Part shown: piece after piece, positions 1 to 9,050 of the stretch | How the letters are laid out: every line of letters begins with the position of its first letter | Position numbering within the stretch: position 1 is the first letter of the stretch | NCBI GenBank assembly: GCA_025809375.1 | Contig: CP099514.1 | Location: forward strand, 248,001 to 312,000 | Source: Bacillus zhangzhouensis | Lineage (GTDB): Bacteria; Bacillota; Bacilli; Bacillales; Bacillaceae | DNA: 64,000 nucleotides | Reading direction: 5' to 3' | Notes under the pieces: model-generated | Told to the model about the DNA's origin: nothing | The model's input: the letters and a program-made list of their open reading frames with translations, nothing else | Database searches by the model: none | Translations under genes and position numbers: made by a program

Positions 1-222
1 ATGCTCAATGGATTCTGTATATCAGGAAATACGCGATGCCCGTTACTAGTTTTTCAAGAGAGCGGTCAGACTGAAAGTTCCGATCCAGTACCGGCCGGGG
101 CAAAAGGCTGCCATTCTTCTTATCCATAGAAAAACACCTCCATGTTTTATTTCGGATTACAACGATCCGTTTTCAAACTTGAAGGTGTTTTTTATTTGTC
201 TCATCTTATGGGGTCAGTCCCC
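1..222 (-). mobile_element. IS3-family transposase relic with one end, cut by window edge
   Basis: On the minus strand an ATG at 127 follows a GGAGG and opens a short reading frame containing LDRNFQSDRSLEKLVTGIAY. This resembles the start of the integrase core of IS3/IS150-type OrfB, usually ...KWVTDITYLP. The catalytic Asp position reads Gly here and the frame stops after about 40 codons, so it is dead. The right end carries GGGGTCAGTCCCC at 210-222. A second copy of the same segment lies at 44840-45238. The family call rests on motif memory; the left end lies outside the window. Confidence 0.6.
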
Positions 223-244
223 AGATGACCAGAGCTTTTTTGAT

Positions 245-1672
245 TTAGCCGATTTGATTCTTTTTCAATGCAGCAGGTTCGTCGTCCCAGCATTCAATTT
301 TCTCATTGTTTGGAACGGCATTTTTATAGAAAACAGGATTTTTGCCTTCTTTTTTCTGTCTCGTGTAATCTTTCAATGCTGCGAAGGCGACCTTAGACAG
401 CATGGTAATGGCGATAAGGTTAACAATTACCATGAGTCCCATAAAGAGATCAGCTAGACCCCAAACGAGCGGAACAGTGGCAACCGCACCGAATAGAACC
501 ATTCCAATAACGGCAATTCGATAAATGTTAAGCCAAATTTTGTTCGCTCCAAGAAATTCAATGTTCGTTTCCCCATAGTAATAGTTACCGATCAATGTAC
601 TGAACGCGAATAGGAAAATCATGATGGCGAGTAAGCCAGATGCCCATGGCCCAACGTGCTGGCTGAGCGAAGCCTGCGTTAATTCAATTCCTTGCAGATT
701 CGTTGTTTTATACGCATCAGAGAATAGGACAAGAAAGGCTGTACTCGTACAAATAATTAACGTATCTGTTAATACGCCGAATGCTTGGATTAATCCTTGT
801 TTAACAGGGTGGCTCGTTACAGCCGTTGCTGCTGCGTTAGGTGCACTACCCATACCAGCTTCATTCGAGAAGAGACCGCGTTTAATCCCTTGTAATAATG
901 CACCGCCTAGTGTACCGCCGGCGAACTGTTCAAACCCGAAGGCGTGTTTCACAATCGTGCTGATGACACCAGGAAGTTCTGTGATATTTGTGACAATGAC
1001 AAAGAACGCAATTCCGATGTAAGCGACCGCAAGCACAACGACAATGTATTCAGAAGCCTTTGCGATCGCTTGAATGCCTTTGAAAATGATTGCTGCAAAA
1101 ATGACAGCCATCACAATACCGACTGTTAAACGGTCTAAACCAAAGGAGTTTTGAAAAGCGACCGTGATCGTATTTGATTGAACCGCGTTAAAGACGATTC
1201 CAAAAGAAATCGTAATCAGGATCGCAAATAAAATCCCCATCCAGCGCTTGTTTAACCCTTTTTCCATGTAATAAGCAGGTCCACCGCGGAAGCCTGTTTT
1301 GTCTTTTACTTTATATACTTGAGCTAGTGTACTTTCAACGAAACTTGAAGCAGACCCGATAATTGCTACGATCCACATCCAAAAGATTGCACCAGGGCCA
1401 CCAATGGCAATAGCAATGGCAATCCCTGTGATATTCCCTGTCCCTACACGCGCTGCCATACTGATAGCAAATGCTTGGAACGGTGATATTCCCTCTTTTT
1501 CTTTTCTTCCTTCTTTCAGGACACGCACCATTTCTTTCATCATTCTCACTTGCAGGAAGCGTGTTCTATATGTGAAGTACACCCCAACACCAAGTAACAG
1601 AGCTATCAAAATATAAGTCCAAATAAAATCATTTGTATGTGTTAAATAAGATAGCAAAGCTTTTTCGTTCAT
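245..1672 (-). CDS. glnT: Sodium:alanine/glutamine symporter family, GlnT-like
   Basis: A 475-residue integral membrane protein of the AGCS (alanine/glycine:cation symporter) family. About ten hydrophobic segments are visible. The family signature region lies around GTGNITGIAIAIAIGGPGA, about residues 76-94, and GLFSNEAGMGSAPNAAATA lies about residues 266-284. It should import glutamine or alanine with Na+. The ATG is preceded by GAGGTGATGTT. It is the second gene of an operon with the glutaminase gene, 33 bp downstream of it. The pairing and the neighbouring GlnK/GlnL pair match B. subtilis glsA-glnT, where GlnL activates the operon when glutamine is present. Substrate is inferred from context, since AlsT-type paralogues look alike. 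Confidence 0.9.
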   Translation of the reverse strand: MNEKALLSYLTHTNDFIWTYILIALLLGVGVYFTYRTRFLQVRMMKEMVRVLKEGRKEKEGISPFQAFAISMAARVGTGNITGIAIAIAIGGPGAIFWMWIVAIIGSASSFVESTLAQVYKVKDKTGFRGGPAYYMEKGLNKRWMGILFAILITISFGIVFNAVQSNTITVAFQNSFGLDRLTVGIVMAVIFAAIIFKGIQAIAKASEYIVVVLAVAYIGIAFFVIVTNITELPGVISTIVKHAFGFEQFAGGTLGGALLQGIKRGLFSNEAGMGSAPNAAATAVTSHPVKQGLIQAFGVLTDTLIICTSTAFLVLFSDAYKTTNLQGIELTQASLSQHVGPWASGLLAIMIFLFAFSTLIGNYYYGETNIEFLGANKIWLNIYRIAVIGMVLFGAVATVPLVWGLADLFMGLMVIVNLIAITMLSKVAFAALKDYTRQKKEGKNPVFYKNAVPNNEKIECWDDEPAALKKNQIG

Positions 1673-1705
1673 AACATCACCTCTTCGAATTCATCACTGT
1701 TCTTT

Positions 1706-2686
1706 TTAAAAAATACTGAGATCCCACTCTTTAGCGAGCTTTTTCAGCATCATGACACCGGTAATGCTATTTCCACAATCGTCAATGGCTGGACCATAAA
1801 TACCGATTCCACAGCCTGTCTGAAAAGGGAATTCTCTTCTTGCGCTTGGCGGAACGCAAGCCATAATTCCTCCAGACACACCACTCTTGGCTGGTACACC
1901 TACGAAAGCAGCAAAATTACCAGATGCATTATACATGCCGCATGTCAGCATCAATGCCTTTGTTAGTCTTGCGATATCTTTCGGGATGACTTGGACTTGT
2001 TTAAAGGGATGGTAGCCATCACTTGAAATAATCAGTCCAATCAAGGCGATGTCCTCTGTTGTGACCTCAATGGAACATTGCTTTAAATACACTTCTAGTG
2101 TCTCTTCGACATCTGACTCTAAGTAATTGGTTTCTTTCAAATAATAAGCAAGTGCCCGATTTCGATGCGCAGTTGCCCATTCTGATTGATAAACCTCTTC
2201 ATTAACAGAAGGACGCTTACCTATTAAGTTTTCGATTAAATCGAAAATATATGCTAGCTTTTCTGTAGAAGTCTTTCCGGGAAGGATGGAGGATATGGTA
2301 ATAGCTCCAGCATTAATCATTGGATTAAAGGGCTTCCCTGGTTTATGCATCTCAAGACGATAGATGGAATTAAATGCATCACCAGTTGGCTCTACATCTA
2401 CCCGATCCAAGACGTAAGGTACGCCTCTTCCTAAACAGGCAGCTATAAAGCTGATGACTTTTGAGATACTTTGCAGGGTAAAGGGAACGTCCCAATCACC
2501 ATATCGTACAGATGATCCATCTGGGCCTATCACGCTGATACCAAGTTGAGAGGAATCCACTTTTCCGAGTGCTGGAATGTAGCCAGCATTCTGCCCGTTT
2601 TTGTAATACGGACGTATTTCTTCTGCCCATTGATCAACAGAAGACTGGCATGCGTGTTGTGTATTATTAGAAATTGCTGTTTTCAT
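1706..2686 (-). CDS. glsA: Glutaminase
   Basis: A 326-residue glutaminase of the serine-dependent beta-lactamase fold family that hydrolyses L-glutamine to glutamate and ammonia in the cytoplasm. The catalytic Ser-X-X-Lys is in FTLQSISKV near residue 74. NPMINAGAI and the glycine-rich KSGVSGGIMACVP segment are typical of the family. The ATG at 2686 has GGAGG upstream; a longer frame to 2740 has no ribosome site and adds atypical residues. It leads the operon with glnT, so uptake and deamination are coupled. Divergent orientation from the sensor kinase gene suggests control from the shared 0.5-kb intergenic region. Confidence 0.93.
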   Translation of the reverse strand: MKTAISNNTQHACQSSVDQWAEEIRPYYKNGQNAGYIPALGKVDSSQLGISVIGPDGSSVRYGDWDVPFTLQSISKVISFIAACLGRGVPYVLDRVDVEPTGDAFNSIYRLEMHKPGKPFNPMINAGAITISSILPGKTSTEKLAYIFDLIENLIGKRPSVNEEVYQSEWATAHRNRALAYYLKETNYLESDVEETLEVYLKQCSIEVTTEDIALIGLIISSDGYHPFKQVQVIPKDIARLTKALMLTCGMYNASGNFAAFVGVPAKSGVSGGIMACVPPSARREFPFQTGCGIGIYGPAIDDCGNSITGVMMLKKLAKEWDLSIF

Positions 2687-3202
2687 ACGATTCCTCCAAT
2701 CAAAAATTAAAAAGTACCCTATTGAATTGGCGGATGACAAAAATTGCGATCAAATAGGTACGAAAACATGTTACACATCTTCAAAGAACTTGTCATGCGC
2801 TGCTTGTACCACTCCTTTACACCTAAATATATGTTCAAATCATGGCATTGCCGGCGGAAAAACAAAAAGGGTTTTTAGTGAAAATTTAGAAAACGCTTAC
2901 ATATAGTTTCACTAAAATTGTTCATTCAATTTATCTTGTAAACTACACAATCTGACGTAAATCTACAGAAAAACTTACAAATAAAAATCAGTCTGTCGAA
3001 TATTGTCTAGACAATTCCTATTATTTGTTGTCAATGATCAAACACTGAATAGCTGAAAGGTCACCTTGCTGCCTCGGAGAATAGTCATAAAAAAGGATTT
3101 TGGAGATAAAAGAATCCATGAAATTATTTTTTTGCACATTGTGGAGAAAGGAGTCTCCTTGTATACTGTGGCTATGCAAACAGGGGAAGGGATGTCAGTC
3201 AT
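2687..3202. promoter_or_regulatory. Divergent intergenic region glsA / glnK with cre-like site
   Basis: This 516-base AT-rich region holds no credible gene; a short frame at 3100-3303 has no homology-like character. At 2887-2901 the sequence TAGAAAACGCTTACA fits the CcpA cre consensus WTGNAANCGNWWNCA with one mismatch. By analogy with B. subtilis, GlnL sites should also lie here, but I cannot point to a specific one. The cre call is weak and rests on consensus matching by eye. Confidence 0.35.
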
Positions 3203-4489
3203 TTGAGTTTAAATCACCTTGTCAAAAAGGACGCATTCATTTTAATTTTTATGATGGTGATTGTGCCGCTTGCAGGAGAGCTGAAGTTTTATCCTGTGAA
3301 TGAGACGTTTCGCATCAGCTTTGGCGCACCTGCGTTTTTCTTTTGTTTATTACTCTTAAGAAAATCTAGACCGCTATTGCCGGGATTTTTAACAGGTGCA
3401 GCCATTGTGCTTTTTCGGGTAGGATTAGATTTGATTCAGAGGAATGCTGATCTGGCTTCATCATTTTATCAGCAATTCCCAAGCTTCTTTTTCTATTTCA
3501 CTTATGCTTTCCTGTTTTTTGCCGTCCGTACGGGACGCTTTAAACAGCGCTCTATTTTCATTGGGATTATCGGTCTGATGATCGAATTATTTGCTGATTT
3601 TGTCGAGCTGTTTGTACAATTTTTAGTGTTTGATACAACGATGACCTTTTCAAAGCTGAGTGATATATTCCTCATTGCGTTTGCTCACAGCTTTGTGGTG
3701 ATCAGTTTTTTTAATATGATGAAGCTGTATGAGGCTCAATCAAGAGAGAAGCAGATCATGAAACAAAATGAACATATGATGATGGTCATTTCGAATTTAT
3801 ATGAAGAAACGGTGCACTTAAAGAAAACGTTAAAACATACAGAGCATATTACGCAGGAATCATACCGGCTTTATCGTTTGCTGCATGAACACGAAGCAGG
3901 GAAAAAAGTGAGTCAGGATCTGTTAAAGCTCGCAGGAGAAATTCATGAAGTGAAAAAGGACAATCAGCGTATTTATGCCGGGCTTTCAAAGCTGATTTCG
4001 AAGGAAAATATGCAAGACTATATGAAGGCGGAAGAACTCGTTCAAATTGTGATCAGGATTCAAGAGAAGTATGCTGCATCTCTTGGGAAAAAGATCACCT
4101 TTACATCTGCTATAAGGGGCATTCATCTGCATGATTATCATGTGTTTATTTTCTTATCGCTGATTAATAATTTAATGGCCAATGCAGTCGAAGCAATAAA
4201 GGATATCGGGATGATCTCACTCGAATTGAAAGGAAGTCATGATAAAATAGAGATTCGGATCGAAGATGATGGACCGGGGATTCCTAAAAAAATGAGAGAG
4301 ATTGTGTTTGATCCAGGCTATACCTCCAAATTTGATGCATTTGGAACACCTTCCACTGGAATTGGCTTATCCTATGTGAGAGAGCTGGTTCAAGAGCTAG
4401 GCGGTCACATTCAAATCGAACAAAAAGAAACAAAAGGTACAGTTTTTCTGCTTGTCCTTCCTATACAAAATCTAATACAGAGAGGGTGA
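3203..4489 (+). CDS. glnK: Sensor histidine kinase of the glutamine two-component system
   Basis: A 428-residue membrane sensor kinase, the homologue of B. subtilis YcbA/GlnK. The N-terminal half has about six membrane segments (residues 10-175), then a coiled-coil-like linker. A probable phosphoacceptor histidine sits in GEIHEVKKD. A C-terminal HATPase domain follows, with the N box NNLMANAVEAI, EDDGPGIP and GTPSTGIGLSYV. The start is TTG with AGGGGAAGGG upstream. It lies 4 bp before the response-regulator gene, so they form a co-translated pair. It is expected to respond to glutamine and to control glsA-glnT, which run divergently. The extracellular or membrane signal site is not evident from sequence. 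Confidence 0.88.
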   Translation: MSLNHLVKKDAFILIFMMVIVPLAGELKFYPVNETFRISFGAPAFFFCLLLLRKSRPLLPGFLTGAAIVLFRVGLDLIQRNADLASSFYQQFPSFFFYFTYAFLFFAVRTGRFKQRSIFIGIIGLMIELFADFVELFVQFLVFDTTMTFSKLSDIFLIAFAHSFVVISFFNMMKLYEAQSREKQIMKQNEHMMMVISNLYEETVHLKKTLKHTEHITQESYRLYRLLHEHEAGKKVSQDLLKLAGEIHEVKKDNQRIYAGLSKLISKENMQDYMKAEELVQIVIRIQEKYAASLGKKITFTSAIRGIHLHDYHVFIFLSLINNLMANAVEAIKDIGMISLELKGSHDKIEIRIEDDGPGIPKKMREIVFDPGYTSKFDAFGTPSTGIGLSYVRELVQELGGHIQIEQKETKGTVFLLVLPIQNLIQRG

Positions 4490-4493
4490 GTGT

Positions 4494-5432
4494 ATGCGAT
4501 TCTTCATTGCAGATGATGATCGTGCAATACGCTCGATTTTAGGTCAAATCATTGAGGATGAGGATTTGGGAGAGGTCATAGATGAAGCCGATGACGGAGT
4601 TGGATTAGAGGCGTATTCACTGAACCTAAAGAAAGTAGACATCCTTTTGATTGATCTTTTAATGCCTGCTAGAGATGGCATTCAAACCATTCGCCATATT
4701 CACCCTGAATTCAAAGGCAAGGTCATTATGATTTCCCAAGTAGAGGCGAAAGAGATGATGGCAGAAGCCTATGAACTAGGGATTGAATATTATATCCATA
4801 AGCCTGTCAACCGCATTGAAATCGTCAGTGTGATTCGAAAAGTCATGGAGCGTATCAAACTGGAAAAATCGATTTACGATATACAAGCCTCCCTTCGCCA
4901 CGTGCTGCCATTAGAGCCTGTGATTTCTCAAGGTGCGGGCGCTGGAGCGAAGAGGAGAACGATGAAAGAGGCTGGGGAATTCCTCCTATCCGAGCTGGGA
5001 ATTGTCGGCGAGAGCGGCTCTAAGGATTTATTGGAGATACTCATCTACTTACATGAAACTCAGTCAGCCAATTCTCATGAGGTCAATTTCCCGCCGCTAA
5101 AACAGCTGTTTATCAAAACAGCAGAAAGAAAGCTGGATCATGGTGCAACCGATGTAGAAGTGATGCGGGAAGTGAAAGCGGCGGAGCAGCGGATTAGACG
5201 AGCTATTCATCATTCCTTGAATCATTTTGCCTCACTAGGATTAACAGATTTCTCAAATCCTAAATTTGAGCACTACGCATCGAAGTTTTTCGATTTTACC
5301 GATGTCAGTCAAAGAATGAAAGAAATGCAGAAGACATCTTCTCCAGCAGGATCGACGGGCAGAGTCAATACAAAGAAATTCATTCAAATCTTTTATTTTG
5401 AGGCAAAGCAGCTATTCGAAGGAATGAGCTGA
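4494..5432 (+). CDS. glnL: Response regulator controlling glutamine utilisation
   Basis: A 312-residue response regulator, the homologue of B. subtilis YcbB/GlnL. The receiver domain occupies residues 1-120, with the acidic cluster ADDDR, the phosphorylated Asp in ILLIDLLMP (about residue 54) and the conserved Lys in YYIHKPVN. The C-terminal half (about 160-300) matches the YcbB-type DNA-binding domain, which is rare outside this family. It is translated just after the kinase gene from an ATG following GAGGGTGAGTGT. The probable role is transcription activation of glsA-glnT. No clear terminator follows in the 190 bp before the next gene. Confidence 0.9.
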   Translation: MRFFIADDDRAIRSILGQIIEDEDLGEVIDEADDGVGLEAYSLNLKKVDILLIDLLMPARDGIQTIRHIHPEFKGKVIMISQVEAKEMMAEAYELGIEYYIHKPVNRIEIVSVIRKVMERIKLEKSIYDIQASLRHVLPLEPVISQGAGAGAKRRTMKEAGEFLLSELGIVGESGSKDLLEILIYLHETQSANSHEVNFPPLKQLFIKTAERKLDHGATDVEVMREVKAAEQRIRRAIHHSLNHFASLGLTDFSNPKFEHYASKFFDFTDVSQRMKEMQKTSSPAGSTGRVNTKKFIQIFYFEAKQLFEGMS

Positions 5433-5625
5433 GGAAAATCTGTTGGTATGATTGGAGAAAATAGACAGAGAAAGTTTCTATCTTTCCTAGGATATGTCGT
5501 GATCTTCTGATGTCTTTGTGATTTAACGGATCATTCTGATTTTTCTTTTTTCTTGAAAATAAAACCCTCCTGTGCAATCGTTTGTTAAAATAGTGAGGTT
5601 AGACTAGAATGTCGGAGGTTTTATT

Positions 5626-6711
5626 TTGGGAAAAATTAAACGAAATGCGCTTTGCCCATGCGGAAGCGGAAAAAAATATAAACATTGCTGTGGTCAAAAA
5701 TCAGGCGGAGAACAAACGTCTGAGCTTGTGTTTAAGGAAGCTGTACAAGTTCAAAAAAATTTAATGAATTATGCTTTTTCTAAACATCAGAGAGCGATCA
5801 ATCAATTCATTAATGAGTTTTCTTTCCTTGCAGATATGGATAAAGAAACGCAGCAAATCTCAGTTTTCCATTTGAGTGTATGGGGCATCTTCTTCCGTCC
5901 CTTAACTGATCAGAAAGAGACCATTTTCCAAGAATTCCTGACAAAGAAAGCAGAGGATATTACCCGTCCGAAAACAAGACAAACGGTCCAATCTTGGACA
6001 GACATTGAGCCATCTTTGCTTTTATTAAATGAAAAAACGGACGAGTCTCTTTATTTTGAGAATATGATAACAGCGGAGAAGGTTGAAGTAGATGTAAAAC
6101 CCGATCAAACGGTACTGCCTGAGAAAGGAAGTCTCGTGCTTGGTTTTCCTGTTCAATTTGAAGAAAAGGCAGAGTTTTTCATTCAATATACGATGTTTGC
6201 GAAGGAGTTTACAGATACTCTTCTTCTTCAGGTTCGCAAGCTTGTTGACGCATATGAAGCAAATGGAGGGGCGCGCAGCACATTTATGAGAGAATCATTG
6301 CCTGATGTGCTGAAGTGTATGTTTGCGAAGCAAGAAGTAAAAGAATCAGAAACACCTGCTCAAACAGAAAGCGATGAAGGTCTATCAGCAGGTCGTATGG
6401 ACTGGGCAAATGATGTTCAGCTGGAAACAGCTAAGCTGATTGAAGAAGGAATGAAGGAGCACGGTGATCAGAGCCTGACAGATGGTGCTTTAACGGTTTG
6501 GAAAGCCTACTGTGATCAGAAATCACCTGTGATCCGTAAAGCAGCGTCATTTGCTGCGGGAATTGAGTACTATATTCATTCACTTGCAAGCGATGCCCCG
6601 CTTTCTCAAGCACAAGTAGCGAAGAAGTATGGCATTAGTGCGTCTACTGTATCGAGCCGTTTTAAAGATATTGAAAAAGCGGTGAAAGAAGAGCAAGAGG
6701 CGACAGTATAA
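5626..6711 (+). CDS. SEC-C zinc-motif protein with C-terminal helix-turn-helix
   Basis: A 361-residue cytoplasmic protein with a SEC-C metal-binding motif at its extreme N-terminus (CPCGSGKKYKHCC, about residues 10-22). This is the zinc knuckle otherwise found at the SecA C-terminus and in YecA-like proteins. A middle region of about 250 residues was not recognised. The last 40 residues, around QAQVAKKYGISASTVSSRFK, look like a transcription-factor-type helix-turn-helix. The start is TTG, 7 bases after CGGAGG. It stands alone, between glnL and a decayed region. Function is unknown; the combination suggests a zinc-dependent regulator or a ribosome/Sec-associated adaptor, which is inference only. 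Confidence 0.82.
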   Translation: MGKIKRNALCPCGSGKKYKHCCGQKSGGEQTSELVFKEAVQVQKNLMNYAFSKHQRAINQFINEFSFLADMDKETQQISVFHLSVWGIFFRPLTDQKETIFQEFLTKKAEDITRPKTRQTVQSWTDIEPSLLLLNEKTDESLYFENMITAEKVEVDVKPDQTVLPEKGSLVLGFPVQFEEKAEFFIQYTMFAKEFTDTLLLQVRKLVDAYEANGGARSTFMRESLPDVLKCMFAKQEVKESETPAQTESDEGLSAGRMDWANDVQLETAKLIEEGMKEHGDQSLTDGALTVWKAYCDQKSPVIRKAASFAAGIEYYIHSLASDAPLSQAQVAKKYGISASTVSSRFKDIEKAVKEEQEATV

Positions 6712-6754
6712 TCTAAAAAAGACGCGACATCGTCAGAGGCCAGCTTCTTTTTTG

Positions 6755-6998
6755 GGGATGATCTTGTTTTAATAAGACCACTCATGTACTGCTCTGTCTT
6801 ATAATCGTTGAGGTCAATTTCCATTGAAAATTGTTTCATTTTCACTTCCTATTCAGCTGGGCTGGAGACGGGAGGAAGCTATTCGAATTCAGATGCGTAC
6901 ATGTTTAAGCTTTTTTTATACAATTCTTCTTTAGAACGGATTTTCCCGTTGTAAAACTCGTCTCTTTGCTTGTCTTTTAAGGTAGAAGCATTAACATA
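6755..6998 (-). pseudogene. 3' relic of a DUF5105-like lipoprotein gene
   Basis: Read on the minus strand, one frame gives LKDKQRDEFYNGKIRSKEEL, then ASEFE, an in-frame TAG, VSSPAE, another TAG, then IDLNDYKTEQYMSGLIKTRS. This follows, in the same order, the C-terminus of the intact lipoprotein encoded at 9050-10111 (LKEKATEFYSKNR, PDEFKKL, LDLNDYKTSSLVEKF). Only the last 80 codons or so survive and two stops interrupt them. The relic is a diverged paralogue, and its end overlaps the 3' side of the SEC-C gene region. The stops and the alignment are visible directly; the paralogy is a by-eye alignment. Confidence 0.75.
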
Positions 6999-7007
6999 TC
7001 CGTGATT

Positions 7008-7310
7008 TCAATATGCTGGGTAAAGAAATAAGAGAGTGTGTTTAATAAAATGAGCGGCCCTATGAGAAGCCTGATGGGGCGGATTTCTTTTTCTTTGCCT
7101 GTTCTTAAAAGCAATAATCATCATGATGACAATTTGAAAGGTCATGACAAGAAATCCTTTTCGTTTTAGTCTATCTTCATCATGCGCATCTTCTATTTTC
7201 ACGGCGTCTACCTGCAGGTTGATTTTCAGAGAGCGGGATACTTGAATGTTGGAAATGATTCATGGGAAAATGAGGATGATTATGTAGATAAGGGAGATGA
7301 GCTTTTGAAA
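7008..7310 (-). pseudogene. Relic of a small membrane protein, antisense to the iolS-like start
   Basis: The minus strand holds a continuous frame with hydrophobic runs [12 protein letters not shown] and FLVMTFQIVIMMIIAF, separated by a charged stretch [16 protein letters not shown] single TGA interrupts it where Trp would fit (IFP-stop-IISN). The frame has no recognisable ribosome site at the GTG at 7202, and its upstream part is overwritten by the reductase gene start. It looks like the truncated tail of a two-helix membrane protein. I do not recognise the family, and a chance open frame remains possible. Confidence 0.4.
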
Positions 7311-8234
7311 AAGGTAACGCTTGGACGGACTGATTTACAGGTGAATCCGATAGGGCTTGGTACGAATGCAGTAGGCGGGCATAATTTATTCCCGAATCTA
7401 AGTGAGGATGCTGGACGAAAGCTTGTGGAGACGGCTCTTGATCAAGGTGTCAATTTCTTAGATTCTGCTTTTATTTATGGGCTCGGCCGTTCAGAGGAAT
7501 TAATCGGTGAGATCATTGCTAAAAGAGGCGGCAGAGAAAAGCTTGTCCTTGCGACCAAAGGGGCTCATAAGGAAGTAAACGGGCAAATTGAACTTGATAA
7601 CAGCCGTGATTTTCTAAGAGAGCAGGTCGAAAATAGCCTGAAACGACTGCAAACAGATTATATTGACTTGTACTATGTGCATTTCCCGGATGGACGCACG
7701 CCGCTCGAAGAAGTAGCAGGCACATTAAAGGAATTGAAGGACGAAGGGAAAATCAGGGCGGTCGGTGCATCAAACCTTGATTTCGAACAGCTTCAAGCTT
7801 TTAACCGAGATGGCTACTTAGACGTGCTTCAGTCGGAGTATTCTCTACTGAAACGTCAGGCAGAGCAGGATCTTCTGCCATACTGCGTCGAGCATGGTAT
7901 CTCCTTTATTCCTTATTTTCCATTGGCATCAGGCTTGTTGACTGGGAAATTTACAAAGGATGCAACATTTGATGATATTCGAGCAAAGGATCCGCTTTTC
8001 CAAGGCGATACATTCCTTTCAAATCTCGAAAAAGTAGACAAGCTGAAGGCCATTGCTCAATCAAAGAATGCAGAAACAGCACACGTTGCACTCGCTTGGC
8101 TCTTAGCGCAGGATGGCATTGATGCTATTATTCCAGGGGCAAAACGAGCAGACCAAGTACTGCAAAATCTAAAAACAAACGATGTTCAATTAACAGAAGA
8201 GGAAATCCATCAAATTGATAAGATCTTTTCTTAA
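7305..8234 (+). CDS. iolS: Aldo/keto reductase, IolS-like
   Basis: A 309-residue NADPH-dependent aldo/keto reductase. The (beta/alpha)8 family residues are visible: Asp and Tyr in FLDSAFIYG, Lys in LATKG, His in YVHFPD, and the cofactor-binding end [10 protein letters not shown]-terminal [20 protein letters not shown] and [11 protein letters not shown] closely resemble B. subtilis IolS (AKR11 group). The TTG at 7305 is chosen because AAGGGAGATGA lies just upstream and homology begins there; the frame is open back to 7182 but that part reads as the antisense of a relic. It is not next to iol genes, so a role in inositol metabolism is uncertain. The symbol marks similarity only. Confidence 0.8.
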   Translation: MKKVTLGRTDLQVNPIGLGTNAVGGHNLFPNLSEDAGRKLVETALDQGVNFLDSAFIYGLGRSEELIGEIIAKRGGREKLVLATKGAHKEVNGQIELDNSRDFLREQVENSLKRLQTDYIDLYYVHFPDGRTPLEEVAGTLKELKDEGKIRAVGASNLDFEQLQAFNRDGYLDVLQSEYSLLKRQAEQDLLPYCVEHGISFIPYFPLASGLLTGKFTKDATFDDIRAKDPLFQGDTFLSNLEKVDKLKAIAQSKNAETAHVALAWLLAQDGIDAIIPGAKRADQVLQNLKTNDVQLTEEEIHQIDKIFS

Positions 8235-8428
8235 CACTAAAAAAGGTGCACCTATGCACCTCAGATTGTTGGCAAAGGGCTAAAATGATATTAATTTTAG
8301 CCCTTTGTCTTCTTTTCAGCGTGATAGAAAACCTTTGCAGCCCTAGGAAGGACGAGCACTAGCGCGCAGAACTGACACCGAATGCGAGGGTTTGTCTACA
8401 CGCTGGGTGCACCTATGCACCTTTTTTT
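8235..8428 (+). repeat. Terminator hairpin duplicated around a 145-bp insert
   Basis: After the reductase gene the hairpin GGTGCACCTATGCACC occurs twice, at 8245-8260 and 8406-8421. The first copy is preceded by an A-run and lacks a T-run; the second lacks the A-run and is followed by seven T. Together they rebuild a single terminator. Between them is a 145-bp insert with its own strong hairpin (arms 8274-8286 and 8294-8306, AAAGGGCTAAAAT type) and a T-rich tail. The pattern looks like a 16-bp target duplication made by a small inserted repeat. The insert encodes nothing visible. Confidence 0.6.
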
Positions 8429-8477
8429 ATGACAATGTGAGAGGGATTTTGATGATGAGCCGCAAATTAGGAGAACG

Positions 8478-8728
8478 GTAAGTGAAATCAGCCTTTATTT
8501 AGGAAACAGAGTAGGTTTATTAGATTTAAGAAAAACAATAGACAAGGCTTTAGAAACCGATAGTTCTACTTCCCTTCTGATTATGAGGGATATGATGTCT
8601 ATGTTGCTTTAGTAGACGATGAGCAAAGGTTTAAAAAATGAACAATCCCTTATGTAGAGGAAGATGCGGTTGATCCATTTGAGATCATTAAAGAATATGA
8701 AGCTGAAAAGGGGCATTCTTCTTCATGA
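8478..8728 (+). pseudogene. Relic of an unrecognised acidic protein gene
   Basis: A ribosome site (TTAGGAG) precedes a frame without a proper start codon (GTA) reading SEISLYLGNRVGLLDLRKTI. After about 30 codons the reading shifts frame to FYFPSDYEGYDVYVALVDDE, meets a TGA after RFKK, and continues TIPYVEEDAVDPFEIIKEYE to a stop at 8726-8728. The coding character runs across both lesions, so this is a decayed gene of about 85 codons. Size and acidity resemble small immunity-type proteins, but I do not recognise the family. Confidence 0.5.
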
Positions 8729-8806
8729 AATGTTCGCTTTGGATCAGGTTAAGCTTCTCCATACTTATTATCTTGTGTCTGCATTAAGAATAAGGTGGTA
8801 TATTAA

Positions 8807-9019
8807 TTGAATATAACAATGATCGACTTCATAGCCTGTTTTATCATCATTTTCGTTCTTACTCATAAAAATCTAGAAAAAAAGCTCGATCTCACTATAT
8901 TAGTAGTAGCAGCCATTACCATATATGTAGTGGACATTCAGTGGGGGTGGGTGGCGATTTTCTCGCTTTCTTGTCTTTATTTCGGAATTAAATATAAAAA
9001 ACAACCGAAAAAAAATTAA
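8807..9019 (+). CDS. Small two-helix membrane protein, unknown function
   Basis: A 70-residue protein with two or three hydrophobic segments (residues 5-20, 28-42 and 44-60) and a basic tail KYKKQPKKN. The start is TTG, with AAGGTGG 9 bases upstream. The stop is followed at once by a strong terminator. The clean translation and termination signals argue that it is real even though it is short and surrounded by relics. I do not recognise the family; it would sit in the cytoplasmic membrane with the tail inside. Confidence 0.6.
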   Translation: MNITMIDFIACFIIIFVLTHKNLEKKLDLTILVVAAITIYVVDIQWGWVAIFSLSCLYFGIKYKKQPKKN

Positions 9020-9023
9020 GAAG

Positions 9024-9050
9024 AACCCCCGGATTCGGGGGTTTTTTCTT
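9024..9050 (+). terminator. Intrinsic terminator after the small membrane protein gene
   Basis: The GC-rich stem AACCCCCG / CGGGGGTT with loop ATT is followed by TTTTTT. Being nearly symmetrical, it may also stop transcription of the convergent lipoprotein gene. Confidence 0.9.

Noticed and set aside
7182..8234. 41-residue N-terminal extension of the IolS-like reductase
   Set aside because: Family homology starts at KKVTLG; the extension lacks a ribosome site and overlaps an antisense relic.
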